This document shows positions 9,980 through 21,270 of a stretch of 64,000 nucleotides of DNA, one piece after another. Every line of letters begins with the position of its first letter. Positions within the stretch are counted from its first letter, which is position 1. A model generated the notes under the pieces. That model did not search any database and was not told where the DNA came from. It saw only the letters and a program-made list of their open reading frames with translations. Position numbers and translations under genes: made by a program. The stretch lies in contig NC_092800.1 of the NCBI RefSeq assembly GCF_918797505.1, forward strand, positions 20,889,313 through 20,953,312, in the 5' to 3' direction. This DNA is from Bemisia tabaci (lineage: Eukaryota > Arthropoda > Insecta > Hemiptera > Aleyrodidae).

Positions 9980-10530
9980 ATGGACCACTAGACGAGGTAC
10001 GAATTTCAGCATTTTGTTACATGTTCCTTAATTAAAATTTCACGTAGAATACGACGCGCACAACGAAAATGATCGAAATCGACTCCTTCTAAAGATATTT
10101 AATGATTATTGATGCGTGAATTCAAACCATCCGCTCATGAAAACTCAATGCTCAGCATGATTCACATCGCGCGCTAAACGTTATCGTGACAGTCTCTGCG
10201 ATATAAAAATCTGGCAACCTCAATCTTGACGCTTTGGCTCAGCTGTAGCAAATTGCTTATAGTTTGAGCAACACATGGTGGGAAATGAACATTACTCGGT
10301 TGAGAAGCTTGTTGAAACCGTTGTAGTGCGCGATTTGACTCACGTAGAGCCTTGAGTATCTTGTCAGCGGGCAGTCCAAATTCCTCGTAACCAATCTGAA
10401 ATAAAAACGTTAATATCTTCGTTTGGAGTTTTTTCATTAGTTTTCGTTGCGCGAGTCGTGCTCTACGTGAAATTTTGGTTAAGAAATATGTATCAGAATG
10501 CTTAAATTCGTACCTTGTCTAGTGGTCCAT
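9980..10530. mobile_element. F-S transposon with ~90-bp TIRs and a coding exon
   Basis: TIRs begin ATGGACCACTAGACGAGGTA and end CTAGTGGTCCAT; similarity between arms extends ~90 bp through AAAATTTCACGTAGA and the Lys/Arg-like tract GCGCAACGAAAAT. Length 551 bp. The inner part carries an acceptor-like site and an open frame on the minus strand (see next entry). A second copy lies at 49.7 kb and a solo right end at 28472-28504. Superfamily not recognised. Confidence 0.75.
10174..10395 (-). CDS. Putative terminal coding exon inside F-S
   Basis: On the minus strand a pyrimidine-rich tract ending TTTTTATTTCAG (to 10396) is followed in phase 0 by 73 codons and a TAG at 10174-10176. The product starts IGYEEFGLPADKILKALRES, continues with helix-like, Gln- and Arg-rich sequence (RALQRFQQASQPSNV) and ends FLYRRDCHDNV. 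The family member at 49.8 kb keeps the same frame along its length but carries a stop and a destroyed splice site. It could be the last exon of the parent element's transposase or a captured host exon. I do not recognise the domain. Confidence 0.4.
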   Translation of the reverse strand: MGYEEFGLPADKILKALRESNRALQRFQQASQPSNVHFPPCVAQTISNLLQLSQSVKIEVARFLYRRDCHDNV

Positions 10531-11015
10531 TCTGTATTTTTGAGGGTACAATTCATGCAAATGACCCTGCTAGACGGAAGTTAGGGAAATTTTTATTTCC
10601 TGAACTCATTCTCATGACTCGGTAATTAGGGGAGGGGGGATGTTGGTCACGTGTTAAGTCGAGCATGCCCCCCGTTCGTGCCCTAGCATAAAACGCCGAG
10701 ATAAAAACGACCTGCCGAGAAGGGGTTTTCTCGTTTTTCGGAACGGAACTGGAAATTCATCCTACTCGGAGAGGACTCAGGACTCAGCTCAAACGATTTT
10801 TAACGCGACGAGTCCTTCCCGGGAGCGTAATGTGTTTTTTGGAGCATGAAATCGCGGTTTTTACGAGGTCCCGCAAGCTGCGCCTAATCCCTTTTCTATC
10901 GCGAAAAAAATGGCGTGCGGCTACGGCTACGGCTGGCGGGCTCTCGTTTACCTCATTTTTCATTTATTTCATATCTGGCACCCGATGAGGTGCGGGGGCG
11001 TTTTCTCCATTGCCA
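10531..11015. other. Intergenic DNA
   Basis: No supported gene. GC content rises at 10640-10960. No repeat recognised apart from the short array that follows. Confidence 0.35.
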
Positions 11016-11117
11016 AATTTCTAAATCCGCGTACTCTATTTCTGAATCGGCGTTCTCTATTTCTAAATCAGCGTACTCTATTTCTAAATCGTCATATTCT
11101 ATTTCTAAATCATCTCG
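11016..11117. repeat. 21-bp minisatellite, ~4.6 units
   Basis: The unit is close to TTTCTAAATCAGCGTACTCTA. As 21 is divisible by three, the array reads on the plus strand as a Ser-rich heptad repeat (SISKSAY-like), but no domain or gene context supports translation. Confidence 0.8.
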
Positions 11118-11208
11118 GATTCCTCCATTTTCCTTGCTAGCGTTGATTAGAGTACTTTTAGATAGGGAGAGAACGAAAAGGTCGGTAATATTGAGGTTAG
11201 GTCCTGTA

Positions 11209-11560
11209 CACGGAGAAAAAATCCTCGTGCGTGGTATCCAAAGTTTAGGTCATATGGATCTCTGAAGTTTTCGGATTGAGCATCTGAACACTTTAATTCT
11301 AGCTGTCAAGGTTCGGATCACACATCTGAAACTTCAGTTCTTACATCTGAAGTACTTCTGATGTGAGAACCGAAGTTTTTCGGATGTGAGAACCAAAGTT
11401 TTTCGGATGTGAAAACCGGAGTACTTCAGATGTAAGAACTGAAGTTTCAGATGTGTGATCCAAACCTTAGCAGCTGGACCTAAAGTGTTCAGACGCTCAA
11501 TCCGGAAACTTCAGAGATCTATAAACTTCGGGTCCCACGCGCGAAGTTTTTTTCTTCGTG
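11209..11560. mobile_element. CAC-2 MITE copy 1
   Basis: Starts CACGGAGAAAAAATCC and ends TTTCTTCGTG, flanked by TA on both sides. The interior is a chain of short inverted units such as CATCTGAAGTACTTC, and the outer arms pair over ~50 bp (GGGTCCCACGCGCGAAG at the right). 352 bp, non-coding. Confidence 0.85.
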
Positions 11561-11562
11561 TA

Positions 11563-12417
11563 CAGTCCCTTTATATTGAGAGTAAAGAAAATGAGAATAT
11601 ATTTCTGATCAGTTCTCGTATAGTAGGCCTCCACAGTGTCACAAACGGGAATAGAGATTGCATTTTCGCCGATTGCAAAGATTGTAAACTGGAATGGACC
11701 GGAAAATTGAGGGAACGGCAAGGAACAAACGGAATGAGAGAAGGAAATGGAGACAGGAATAATGGCTACTCATTTTGCTCCTGTAACCGAATTTTCGATT
11801 CTGGTAACTATTTTTCTGGTTCATACGACCAATTTTTTTTACAATCCGATTCACACTGCCAGAATCTTTCTGAAAATTGGTTGAGTTTGAAAGTTTGGTC
11901 ACTTGAATCGAATGGTGCTGTCGTTTTGGAGCACCGTACTAAAGTTCCTGTGGTCAAACTTTTTTGCCCTCAATGAACTATCTCCATTTTTTCGTTGAAT
12001 TTTGGTAAAATCACTAATTGGTTTTCGCTCCTTTCGTCTGTTTCAGGTGAGCTGAAAGATCTATGAATTTTTTATACCCAAAAGTACCGGTGAGTGTATG
12101 AATTCAATTGCTGAATATACATCGTAGAGCATCTCTTAAGATACCATTTTTCATTTTCATGTCAAGAGATTGGATGGGCCCGAGTTTTAAAGTGAGGCAC
12201 AGGATTTCTCGAACCATACTAACAGGAATCTTCTTTTATTCGATAAACTTGCCTCTGAATGTAATCTTACTTTTTATCAACAGAACTTGTAGGTATTTCA
12301 TGCAAAATCTTTCAATGCTCGAAATCCTTGGAATATCTGGACAAGAAATATTCTGGTAAAAGGAATAAAATCCTCATCCTGCCCAACCTCGGATGAAAAA
12401 ATCGAAAATCGAATTCC
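11563..12417. other. Low-copy DNA
   Basis: A long open frame crosses from the CAC-2 element into this segment, but its start lies in the MITE and it has no domain; I treat it as chance. No repeats recognised. Confidence 0.35.
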
Positions 12418-12419
12418 TG

Positions 12420-12628
12420 CACCGAAAAAAAAGTAAAGTTGATTTAAAATTCTAGATGTGAAAAAGTCTGTGAGAACTCACAAGATGCTGAATTATCCAC
12501 CACGGTAGTTAGTTATACACCTTGACATTGCTGAAGTAACTGCTGTAGCGGTTAATTCAGCGTTCTGTGAGTTCTTGCACACTTTTTTTACACCCAGAAT
12601 GTCAAATCAACTTTACTTTTTTTCTGTG
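12420..12628. mobile_element. CAC-3 MITE copy 1
   Basis: Starts CACCGAAAAAAAAGTAAAG, ends CTTTTTTTCTGTG, flanked by TG on both sides (2-bp TSD). The inner arms pair again: CTGAATTATCCACCACGG against CTGTAGCGGTTAATTCAGC. 209 bp, non-coding. Confidence 0.85.
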
Positions 12629-12630
12629 TG

Positions 12631-13661
12631 AAAACATCCGGGCGTCAGGAAATATTATGCTCAAAAACCGTACATAATCAAAAACTTTCGATCCTGCTCA
12701 ACTTCACGAAAAAAACCATCTCGTGGAAAAGTTACTCATGCGCATTGAAGTCCCAAAGTTCCTTTTCCTGTGTACAATCATAAATCGCCCATTTGAGGGT
12801 ACAATAGGACCCTGGACTCCCGTAAGAGCCAATGTAAATATTCGTGAGCAGGTACTAGTGCTGCTGTCTCGCGTAGGACCCTCGGAACTCACTGCTATTA
12901 TCAGTTCTTAGACTTCATTAAAATCCGTAGGATCACGTATATCTGCCAAAATTCGAAGTTTTTCCCTCGATTAGAGTTTGGCAGGTCTTTCCTCGTCGGA
13001 AGGGGTCGGAAAACGCCAAAAATATACTTATTCCTCAAGAGTTCAGCCGCCTCATGTGTTATCGGCTTTTGGAGCGGGCGATGGATGAGTCCAGGTTTGG
13101 GGGGAAGGATCCTCCGAGTTTACTAGGCTCCTACACGAGAATGCGCTGAATGCAGCGCTCACCACAGTACAGCGACCTACAGAACTCGTCCCTGGTACAA
13201 TACCACGGATCCGAACTCGAAACGGGGGGGTGAGGGGGGGGGAGTCTTCGTCTAGGGGGGTTCCTCCCCCCCAAATCGCCGATTTAAACGGAATGCAATC
13301 GGCCACTCATGAATGCACAAACTCATTCGCGTTCGGTCCCGAAGTGGATCGCGGAGCGTGGGGAGGGGGGGGGGGTACCGGGGGGGGCGCAAGGGGGGAG
13401 GGGGTGAAAAACGAGAGACGACGAGCCCGATGTCTTGTCCATTCATCAGAGTCTATTAACCTCCGGCGGATGGACGCGCCGCGAATCCCCGAGGAGACGG
13501 GGGCTCAGCTCTCGCCGCGCCGGAGAGAAATGTCCGCCCACCGAATTGATTTCCCCCCCCCCCCTCCTTGCCCCCCTCCCCCCGATTGGGATAGGGTCGT
13601 CACGGGAATTCTGACCCACTTCCGAGCCGGGCAGGTCTCCCGAAAAATGCAGGCGTCAAGT
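12631..13661. other. Single-copy segment with G-run clusters
   Basis: No supported gene; long overlapping open frames here reflect GC-rich low-complexity sequence. Runs of four or more G occur on the plus strand at 13224-13260 and 13360-13404, and C-runs at 13266-13272 and 13552-13582. Both G clusters fit four-run G-quadruplex patterns. Confidence 0.6.
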
Positions 13662-13918
13662 CTGCCGTGCTCAGGAGAAACGCCGTATGAACCTTCAGGC
13701 GTTGCCAAATTTCTTTTGGTAAATCACGAATTTTTGGGAAAATTTATAATTATTTTTCTTCCGATTTTTCAGAGAATTTTGTTCGAAATTTGAGCTAAAA
13801 CTTGTGAAAATTTTAAGGAGTATTAATATTCATAACTTTCTTCCAAAATAGATATTTTCTGAGAGGAAATTTGGCAACGCCTGAAGGCTCATACGGCGTT
13901 CTTCCTTAGCACGGCAGA
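13662..13918. mobile_element. F-N MITE copy 1
   Basis: TIRs begin TCTGCCGTGCT and continue into GAAACGCCGTATGAACC then GCGTTGCCAAATTTC; the right end is GAAATTTGGCAACGCC to AGCACGGCAGA. About 50-bp arms enclose an AT-rich core. 257 bp. Copies recur at 23.3, 27.6 and 63.7 kb. Confidence 0.85.
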
Positions 13919-14170
13919 AGTGCTCCGGGCTCGCCGATTCAATCTGGAAATGCGAGGTCGGGAGCGTCATCTGAAGGGGCAAGGGGGAGAGGGGCGGGGG
14001 AGTCCATACCCGCTGGCTCAAGTACACTTCATTTTGGAATGAGGAGCCGATATTTTTGGCGAAAGCAGTTATGGAAAATACACTTTGTGCAGCACTATGG
14101 GGAACGAACCGCACTTACTTTGTTTCTTAAATGAGCTGAACAATTAATAAGTTGCTACAAGTTTTGAGTC

Positions 14171-14310
14171 GGACCGCGTTAAGCAGAAAGGCACGAAGCC
14201 ACATTCGCTATTGCCGAATTTAATTGGGCAATTTCATTTTTCACATGAAAACGGTTGTGCGGATTTCTGTGCAAATTTCAGTGAATTTTCTGCTCGTACA
14301 AGAAAATCGT
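14171..14310. mobile_element. F-O MITE, left part only
   Basis: Begins GGACCGCGTTAAGCAGAAAG and runs through AAGCCACATTCGCTATTGCC to ACATGAAAACGGTTGTGC, matching the left ends at 30.5 and 61.0 kb. No right end found nearby, so it is truncated. Confidence 0.65.
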
Positions 14311-14772
14311 ATTTTGATATTCGAAATTCACATACCAGCAAAAAGTGTATCGTAATACTCTGCATTTCAGCATTTAACCTGAAGGAACGACTGTTTATGG
14401 ACGATTTAAAATTAAGTATTAATATCGTAATTACGCATTAAAAATCTCGATTGAGGGCTCGTCACGCTAACATATCGACTTTATCAGTGTAAGTGTTTTA
14501 AAATTTTCCTTTTCATCCTCCATTTAACTTCGTTTTATCAGCGTAGCTGTTATCACACAGAGGTGTTGTGCTTCAAAAATGCACCCAAATTCTTGTCAGC
14601 ACGAACAGAGTAAATTATCTATCACTCGTATGCGCACTGCAGTGTATGTAAATAATCAAGGCTCTGCCTGACATGGGTTTGTCCTTTTACTCCAATGATG
14701 GAGGTCCCCTCTCCAGTACGACCCTAGTAGTTTGTTTTGCTGGCGTTAAATTGTGACTAATTGCCTCACACC

Positions 14773-14812
<40 letters not shown>

Positions 14813-15670
14813 ATGGAGGCGATTCCGCTTGGGTTTTTTATCGGGTCTAATTTATTACGCATGAACGGGGTAGCTCGGAACAGAGAGCTGAAGGGTGGCA
14901 AAATAGCAGGCTAACGCTGAATTCCCTACAATTTGCTGTTTCCGACTGCTGCCCGAATATCGAGTCGAGCTTAAACCGATTTTAACTTTATTCGATGTTG
15001 TGAATTCAGATGTTTTCGACGTGATGTGGTTTGTGTGATGAATGAGGGCTCGATTCAGGGAGGAGTGGGTAAAATTCCAAACATTTCAAGACAAAAAAGT
15101 TTCATTATCAAATGTTAGGCAAAGCATAGTAAGGTATACGTAGTCAGTATGAAAAAATTTCTTTCTTATATTTGATAGGAACAACTTAAATTCAAACGTA
15201 AATAAAGTAATTTTCAATCCAATCAAGCAACCAGGAGTTTATTCCTCAGGAATTATAGCTATTCCCATCCCAAAGAATTTCGATCAGAATAGAAATAACA
15301 TTCGTATGTAACTGCTATGCATTTATTTCTTCGTGAGTACTTGCAAATAGGGATCCAATTGTCAATGTTACAAATAGCATTATGAAAATGTTACAGCAAA
15401 GTTATTTCCGTTGAATGCATTTCTCTTACGTCACGTCGCACTGACACAAAAATGTTTAGCTTCTCATGGAGAAACATTCGTTCTCATATTATAATTCATA
15501 TTTATTACATTTCTTCTTGAGAGCTTTATCGTGTAAGCCTCGCTGCATTTTTCCATTCGACATTACGAAGCGTTCGTTTTTGGAGCGATGATTTTGATAA
15601 TATACTCCACTGATCGTCGCCATGCACAAGGAGTACAAATGATGCTGTATGATACCATTTCATTGCACGA
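14311..15670. other. Low-copy DNA with poly(A) run
   Basis: A 36-nt A run lies at 14775-14810 without a recognisable retroelement 5' of it. No gene supported. The remainder is AT-rich single-copy sequence. Confidence 0.4.
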
Positions 15671-15674
15671 TTGT

Positions 15675-16055
15675 AGTTACCTAAAGTGCAAAACCACGTA
15701 TCTTCATTTACGATGTTGGGTACTACCCGTCATACTTTATTTTTGCTTCGGAAATCTACACTGGAAAAAAAACACATTGGATCTAGAGTCCAAACTCTTA
15801 AAACATCGACGAGAAAAAGTACTCTCTAATTCAATCAGAATCTAGCTTAAATCAAGAACCAAGCCTCTTAATTTAAGCAGATTTTGTTTTGATTCAAGCA
15901 AAAATCCGATTGAATCAAGAGTATTTTTTCTTGTCAATGTTTTCAAGAGTCTGGACTCTAGATCCAATGTGTTTTTTTTTCCAATGTAGTCCAACTAATC
16001 TACTGAAAACTTCCTTGATTTTTCTTCTCCGTTAGTAGAACATTGCGTTTAAATT
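15675..16055. mobile_element. F-U repeat interrupted by CAC-1
   Basis: AAAGTGCAAAACCACG, TATCTTCATTTACGATG and, after the insertion, CTTCCTTGATTTTT to TAGTAGAACATT align with the copy at 48.57-48.72 kb (AAGTGCGAAACCGCG etc.). CAC-1 copy 3 interrupts it. Confidence 0.6.
15759..15986. mobile_element. CAC-1 MITE copy 3
   Basis: Starts CACTGGAAAAAAAACAC, ends TTTTTCCAATG, flanked by TA on both sides. The body is the family palindrome with a few substitutions, including TCTAGCTTAAATC. Confidence 0.88.
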
Positions 16056-16400
16056 TGAAGCTAAGGAGTTAGTTTGCTGGTCCTCGAGAAAACATACGAC
16101 AAGCGGAAATTTTGTCGAAACACTGCAGTGTAAATACGTGATTTTGCACTAATGTGGCCGTCGATGTAGCATTTGCCTGCGAATTTAACTTGGGCCCCAT
16201 CAGTTTAACACTGTTTTGACTGTAAGTGACTGTGAGTGTTAGACGGGTGTCTAAAACATATTGTCTCTGCATCGATCGCAAAAACTCTCTAACCTTCCTC
16301 CGTGTAAAAATCTTTTCCGGGAACCCTCGAGGGTTTACACACTCGCCGTACAGAGATCCGCGTCGGATACACAGCCGGAAGCGTAATGATCCGGCGTTTC

Positions 16401-16530
16401 AATTCGTCGCCGACCTGACACAAGGGCGTAACTACACTCTGCAATGAACCCTGTCTTCCATATGTTTCAATGCTTTTCCGGGCTCATCTCAATGTGTAGT
16501 TACGCCCTTATGTCAGCCAAGCGACGAATT
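16401..16530. mobile_element. F-E hairpin MITE copy 1
   Basis: Outer ends AATTCGTCGC and GCGACGAATT; inner arms CTGACACAAGGGCGTAACTA and TAGTTACGCCCTTATGTCAG pair almost perfectly. 130 bp, non-coding. Related copies at 25.8 and 38.7 kb. Confidence 0.85.
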
Positions 16531-16949
16531 AACCAGCGCCAGCGAGGGCGGCGGCGCTCCCGTCGGGCTCGTTGCATCGCGGCAATTTGAAGGCGTTTTA
16601 AGAATCCATTACGGACAAATCGCTCCTGATGGGTACTCGGAATCGGATTGGCCCCCGCGAGATATGCAACTTGTTGCGTCCGTCCGCTCGTCTCCGACGT
16701 TGCCAGATTTTGAGATTAAATTTTGGATATTTTACACGGGTTTAGATGGGGTAGTGCCGAGGACTATCTGGCAACGATGCTCGTCTCGGTCTCGGACGCG
16801 TCATTTTTTCGACGCTAATTAGCCCGCCGCTGACGGCTCGTCAAATATTAACTCTTCGCCTCCCTCCGGTTTCGCGTCATCGTCGGGATTTATAATTTAT
16901 CCCCAGGGTTTTTTCCTTCGCCGCTGATCAAGGATCGCCGCCATTGACG

Positions 16950-17176
16950 CACCAGTGGATCGAATCAATCAGAGAGGTCGGACATACGTTTTTAACTAAA
17001 ACTGCAAATTTTGCTGTTTAATTCGTCGTATTTTGAATTTTGAGGAGTTCTGAAAGAATATTTCTCGAGAAAACCAATGGAACACTTTTAAAACCGCAAA
17101 GTTTTGTAAGGACGGAGTTGTAATCCTTAAGCTTCCAAATTTTGTCCAACCTCTCTCATTCACTCGCTCCACTGTG
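16950..17176. mobile_element. TIB MITE copy 3
   Basis: Starts CACCAGTGGATCGAATC (one extra base in the terminal heptamer) and ends GCTCCACTGTG. Flanks are TGACG and CGACG. 227 bp. Confidence 0.85.
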
Positions 17177-17181
17177 CGACG

Positions 17182-17417
17182 AACAGTGGATCGAAGTTAA
17201 TGGGGCAGGCTGGACCAAATTTGGAAACTTTTAAAGCTTATAACCCCGTTTATACAAAATTTTGAGGTTCTAAAAGTGGCTCCATTGGTTTTCTCATAAA
17301 ACTTTCTCCCTTAAAGACACCCCATAAAATTTAAAATGTGACGAAATAAACATCAAAATTTGCAGTTTTAGTCAACGATTTCATGTCCGACCTCTCTAGT
17401 TAACTCGATGCAGTGTG
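17182..17417. mobile_element. TIB MITE copy 4, abutting copy 3
   Basis: Starts AACAGTGGATCGAAG immediately after the CGACG that follows copy 3, and ends CTCGATGCAGTGTG. It is oriented opposite to copy 3. The two copies share the CGACG pentamer between them. Confidence 0.8.
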
Positions 17418-17449
17418 AACCGTGGGCATGTGACAACAGAGTTGTGAAC

Positions 17450-18040
17450 CAGGGCCGGATTTACCTACTTGCCGCCCCCGCCTGTATTTTGCCACCCCCT
17501 TCTCGTTCGTTTTGAAACATCAATAAAAACCATCAAGTGAACGTGCCGGTGGGAGAGGGGTGCATAAGACGCGTTCACTCGTGTTGGACAAATTTTTTGC
17601 GAAAGCCCTGTCAACACTACTGGCAAAAGTTCACGGAACTTTGAGCGAAAGTTAAGTTCCGTAAACCTATCTCTGTGTAGACAAGGCCTTCCATTTTTAA
17701 GAAGAGAACGAAAAAATTATCCAAGAACAAACATAAATGTGCTTAATCTTAACTTCTGCCGCCGCGCCGCGTTGACTGCACTGTGTTTGGCGCAATGCAT
17801 GAAGTATTCCTACAGTCTTGGAGGCGCTATGCATTTCACGTCGACCGCTGCTGACCGCAGTGTGTTTGACGCAATGCGTGAAGTATTCATGCAGGCTTGT
17901 AGGCGCTATGCGTTTCACGCCGACCGCTGATGACCGCACTGCGTTTGACGCAATGCGTGAAGCATTCATGCAGTTAAGTAGGCGCTAATATATGTTACAT
18001 GCTGACCGCCGCGCCGCGACGCCGCGGAGGTCTCTCCACT
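17450..18040 (+). mobile_element. HAT-2 element copy 1, right end missing
   Basis: Starts CAGGGCCGGATTTACC, a typical hAT terminus, followed by TTGCCGCCCCCGCC. The interior matches the copy at 29.2-30.1 kb in reverse (GTGTTGGACAAATTTTTTGC, TTAAGTTCCGTAAACC). At 17745-18000 it carries three ~75-bp units around GACGCAATGCGTGAAGTATT. The expected right terminus is absent. Confidence 0.7.
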
Positions 18041-18049
18041 TGCGGCTAG

Positions 18050-18150
18050 ACCGGCCAAGATGAAATTCGTTCTTCAAGCCACGTTATAGACGTTCGTCTC
18101 CAGGTCAATAGGTCGCGGGTTCGATTTCTGGTCCTCAAGGAAAAAACAGT
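18050..18150 (+). other. Possible tRNA-related fragment
   Basis: GGTCGCGGGTTCGATTTCTGG (B-box-like core GGTTCGATTTC near 18118) resembles a tRNA T arm, but no convincing A box or cloverleaf could be drawn. It could be a SINE remnant. Confidence 0.25.
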
Positions 18151-19598
18151 TCCTGTAACTTCAACTTCTTATTTGACAGGGATGGTCTATTTTTAAGGAA
18201 AATAATTGGTTTGTACCGGTCATAGAATCCTTTCTGTTTAGTAAGTTGCCGCAAACATGGGTCATAGAGCCGGAAATGATAATGTTTCATAGTTTTCTCG
18301 AGTTTAATACCGTCCTTGGACCAGAGCGCCAACCATTATCAAGCTGAAATTTTGATGTAGATTTCTATAGCATAAAGATAATGCCCAACTGGAAACCCAC
18401 ACTTATCCTATGCGCTCAATTACAAATACGACGTTAAATTCGTAAAATGTATGAAAAATGTCCAATTTGAGCTCTCATGGCTTATATTTTTTGCAATACA
18501 TCTCGCTCTTTGTAATCGTTGACCGCAGTTGAAACTGATCATTTTCATTCAAGTTAGACGCATTGCTATCAAAGCAGAACAGAGAGCAGAGAATAGAGTC
18601 GCAAATTTCAGGGCAGTTCGAATTTCGGCCCTCAACGCCACCGAAAAGCGAAATTATAGGTACGTTCACCCGAAAGTGGTATATTTATAGTTAGAGCTAC
18701 AAAACATGCTGAAAAGGAATGCTTGCGGAAACCACTCAAGATTAATGCCACAGCTTTTTTGGCATTTTTAACCTCCCCATAAATAAATTGAAATGAAATG
18801 CAAATTCAAAATAAAATGTAAAACGTAAATTTATATGTAAATTTACCGAAATATAATTTTCTTTCACACCGTTTAGCCGAATAGGTCCAGTGGTGAAAAG
18901 GCTCCTCAGCTTATTATGATGCTAAACGAGAAACAAAAGGGGGAAAAGACGATGGTCTCTGCCCATTATAAATAAACCGAATTTACGGCCTGAAAGTTCC
19001 CACTTCTTCCGCAACGTTCGTGACGGACTTCATTCGCCTCTCGAGTCAATGGATAAGGACAAGTTTATCATTCATTTGGGAGCAGGTGAATTTAGAAGTT
19101 TTTAACTTCGTTAAGGAAATGTATGACAGTCAACTTTTTCAATGGTGAGTATGTCTATTAGTCCAGTTTGTGCGAGTTTGATCGTTTCTGAACTTATGAT
19201 GTTGACTTTGAACGTTCCCTCGTTATTATCATGTGTTCAACGCGTGCAGGCTGTTGTTTAATTCGTCTCTGTCCCTAAAGATAGCACCAAATGGTTTTCC
19301 TGAGAACTTTCTGTAAGTTTATGATGAAGGCCCTCCTATTACGGTCCCTGGTCCAGATGTTGAGCATGTCAACATCATAACAAAATTCGCCGCGTTTTGA
19401 GCTTTTAAAATGTTCACAATGAAACAAACATGATCCTCTCATCCATGCGTTGGTACTATTTTTTCCGGTAGGGTAAGATGCATTAATACCAGTTGCATAC
19501 CCAAAACCCAGAACCCTCGTTGGGTTTTTTGCCCAGTTGCATACCCAAAACCTACATAATGAATAATGAATATAATCGTCTCATCCAAGCATCCGTAT
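18151..19598. other. Low-copy DNA
   Basis: No gene or dispersed repeat. A short direct duplication around CAGTTGCATACCCAAAACC occurs at 19487 and 19537. Confidence 0.35.
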
Positions 19599-19600
19599 TA

Positions 19601-19814
19601 CACCGAAAAAAAGAATGCTGATTTAATAATCTGGATGTAAAAACGTGTGTGAAAACTCACAAAACGCTGTATTAACCGCCACAGCAGGCGCCACACCATA
19701 GTTTCGCATCTTGACTTTGCTAAAGTAACTACTGTGGCGGTCAACGCAGCGTTTTGTAAGTTGTTGCAAACTTTTTTACATCCAAAATTTTAAATCAGCA
19801 TACTTTTTTTTGTG
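19601..19814. mobile_element. CAC-3 MITE copy 2
   Basis: Starts CACCGAAAAAAAGAATGC, ends TACTTTTTTTTGTG, flanked by TA on both sides. The inner arms AACGCTGTATTAACCGCC and GGCGGTCAACGCAGCG pair. 214 bp. Confidence 0.88.
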
Positions 19815-20204
19815 TATTATTTCTAGAAGGTTAAGACGCATTTATAACAGATCCTCTTATGTCCGATTGTAAAGTCAAACGCTGAGTCTAAAATTTTAAC
19901 GAAAGCTGATTTCATAATAATTTGCGAACATTCTACAAAGACTTGGAACCGATAATCCTTATGTCTAAGTGAAGTTAGATTTTTAGCAATTGTTACTATC
20001 TGATCGAGACCTAATTCCAGTAACTCTTAAATTAATTATTCATGGCCATCCTTCCTTTATCTTTCGTCGACCCCCTTCGCACTGAAACTACGACTTTCCT
20101 GCTCTCTCGCGGCCTCGAAACCCCTTCTCTGTTGGTTCAAGCTAAACCGCTAAATCAGGAAACTGTATTCATTGACCTCGTGTCTCAATTTGCATAATAG
20201 CAGA

Positions 20205-20760
20205 CCCGGACGGCGGACTCGTCTTCGACGAAATTTCGGATTTTCCTCTGAAATGCGTCTTCGTTCGGAAGCGGAAGTGTGCGGGGTACTTTGATGTTTC
20301 ACTCTCTTCTTTAACCACCAAGAGAAAATGAACGTAGTCCCGGTGGAATAAACAATTTTCTGGGTAATTTAAGGCGATTACTGTTTTGTTCTAGGTAATT
20401 TTACCATGATTGGTAAAAAAATATAATTGGTTAAATCAGCGGAATATAGAAATCGACCCAGACGCCTTCGACGAAATTCTGATTTTCCTTTTAAATGCGT
20501 CTTTGCTGAGAAACGGAAGTTCGTTTGGTACTTTGATACTTTGTTCTTCGGTAAAATTAATGAATTTTTCGGGTAATTTAAGGTGATTATGATTTGTTCC
20601 GATTCGAGTGAACTACCTTTAGTCGGAACGGAAGTTCTTGGGTACTTGATACTTCGTTCTTCAGCTCAACTACTGAAAAGAATTTGGAAATTAAGCATTT
20701 TCGAATAATTTTAGTTATCACATATTTGTACCCGGTAATTTTCCACGATTACCGGACTGA
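20205..20760. repeat. Degenerate tandem duplication, three units
   Basis: The series CTTCGACGAAAT, AAATGCGTCTT, ACGGAAG, GGTACTTTGAT, GGGTAATTTAAGG recurs starting near 20220 and 20465, with a shorter third unit from about 20615. Spacing is uneven (150-250 bp) and divergence is high. Confidence 0.5.
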
Positions 20761-20927
20761 AATATTTCGCTTGACATGGAAAATTTTCATTTAAAGGAAA
20801 GTTTTTTCAGTCCGGTGAACTGAACCCTCAGTTGAAGAATGGAACCGAACTGAAATTTTGTTCTATGAACTAAACTTTGTATTCTGTGTGCTGAAACAAT
20901 CGGTTTGCTTGACTGAAAGCTCAGTTC

Positions 20928-21182
20928 GTCGTTCTCCGAATGAAAGAACGTAATTCCATTCCAAGCTTGCAAAATTGGATCAAACACGTCAATGTTTTAC
21001 AAGAATGTGTTTGTTCAATTTTTGTTCAAAATTTTCCTGATTTTTGCACGAGATCAGAAGGAAAATCAGTAAAATTTTCAGTCGGATATCCCCAAATTCT
21101 CTCAATGAAAATACAATTTGCGAGTAGGAATTTGGCGATATTAAAATGTAGATAAGTTTTTTCGTGGAGAAACGACGAGTCC
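20928..21182. mobile_element. F-F MITE copy 1, worn
   Basis: The left end CGTCGTTCTCCGAATGAAAG followed by AACGTAATTCCATTCC, and the right end TTTTTTCGTGGAGAAACGACG, correspond to the F-F ends seen at 30.95 and 31.67 kb. The inner sequence is AT-rich and diverged. Confidence 0.6.
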
Positions 21183-21270
21183 TGTTAACTAAAATAAGCG
21201 TCCACTGAATTATTTGGTTCCTATAACTGAAGGCTTTCTCTCCGAGGAAGGGAATCGCTGATCACCTAGC

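Noticed and set aside
11455..11976. 173-codon plus-strand open frame
   Set aside because: The start lies inside the CAC-2 MITE palindrome, and the product has no domain or splice support.
13230..13793. 187-codon plus-strand open frame
   Set aside because: Runs through G-rich and C-rich low-complexity sequence into an F-N MITE; the predicted product is Gly/Pro/Arg-rich noise.
14775..14810. Retroelement poly(A) tail
   Set aside because: A 36-A run without any recognisable retroelement body or target duplication; treated as a simple repeat.
18050..18150. tRNA gene
   Set aside because: Only a B-box-like stretch is present; no cloverleaf or A box could be drawn.
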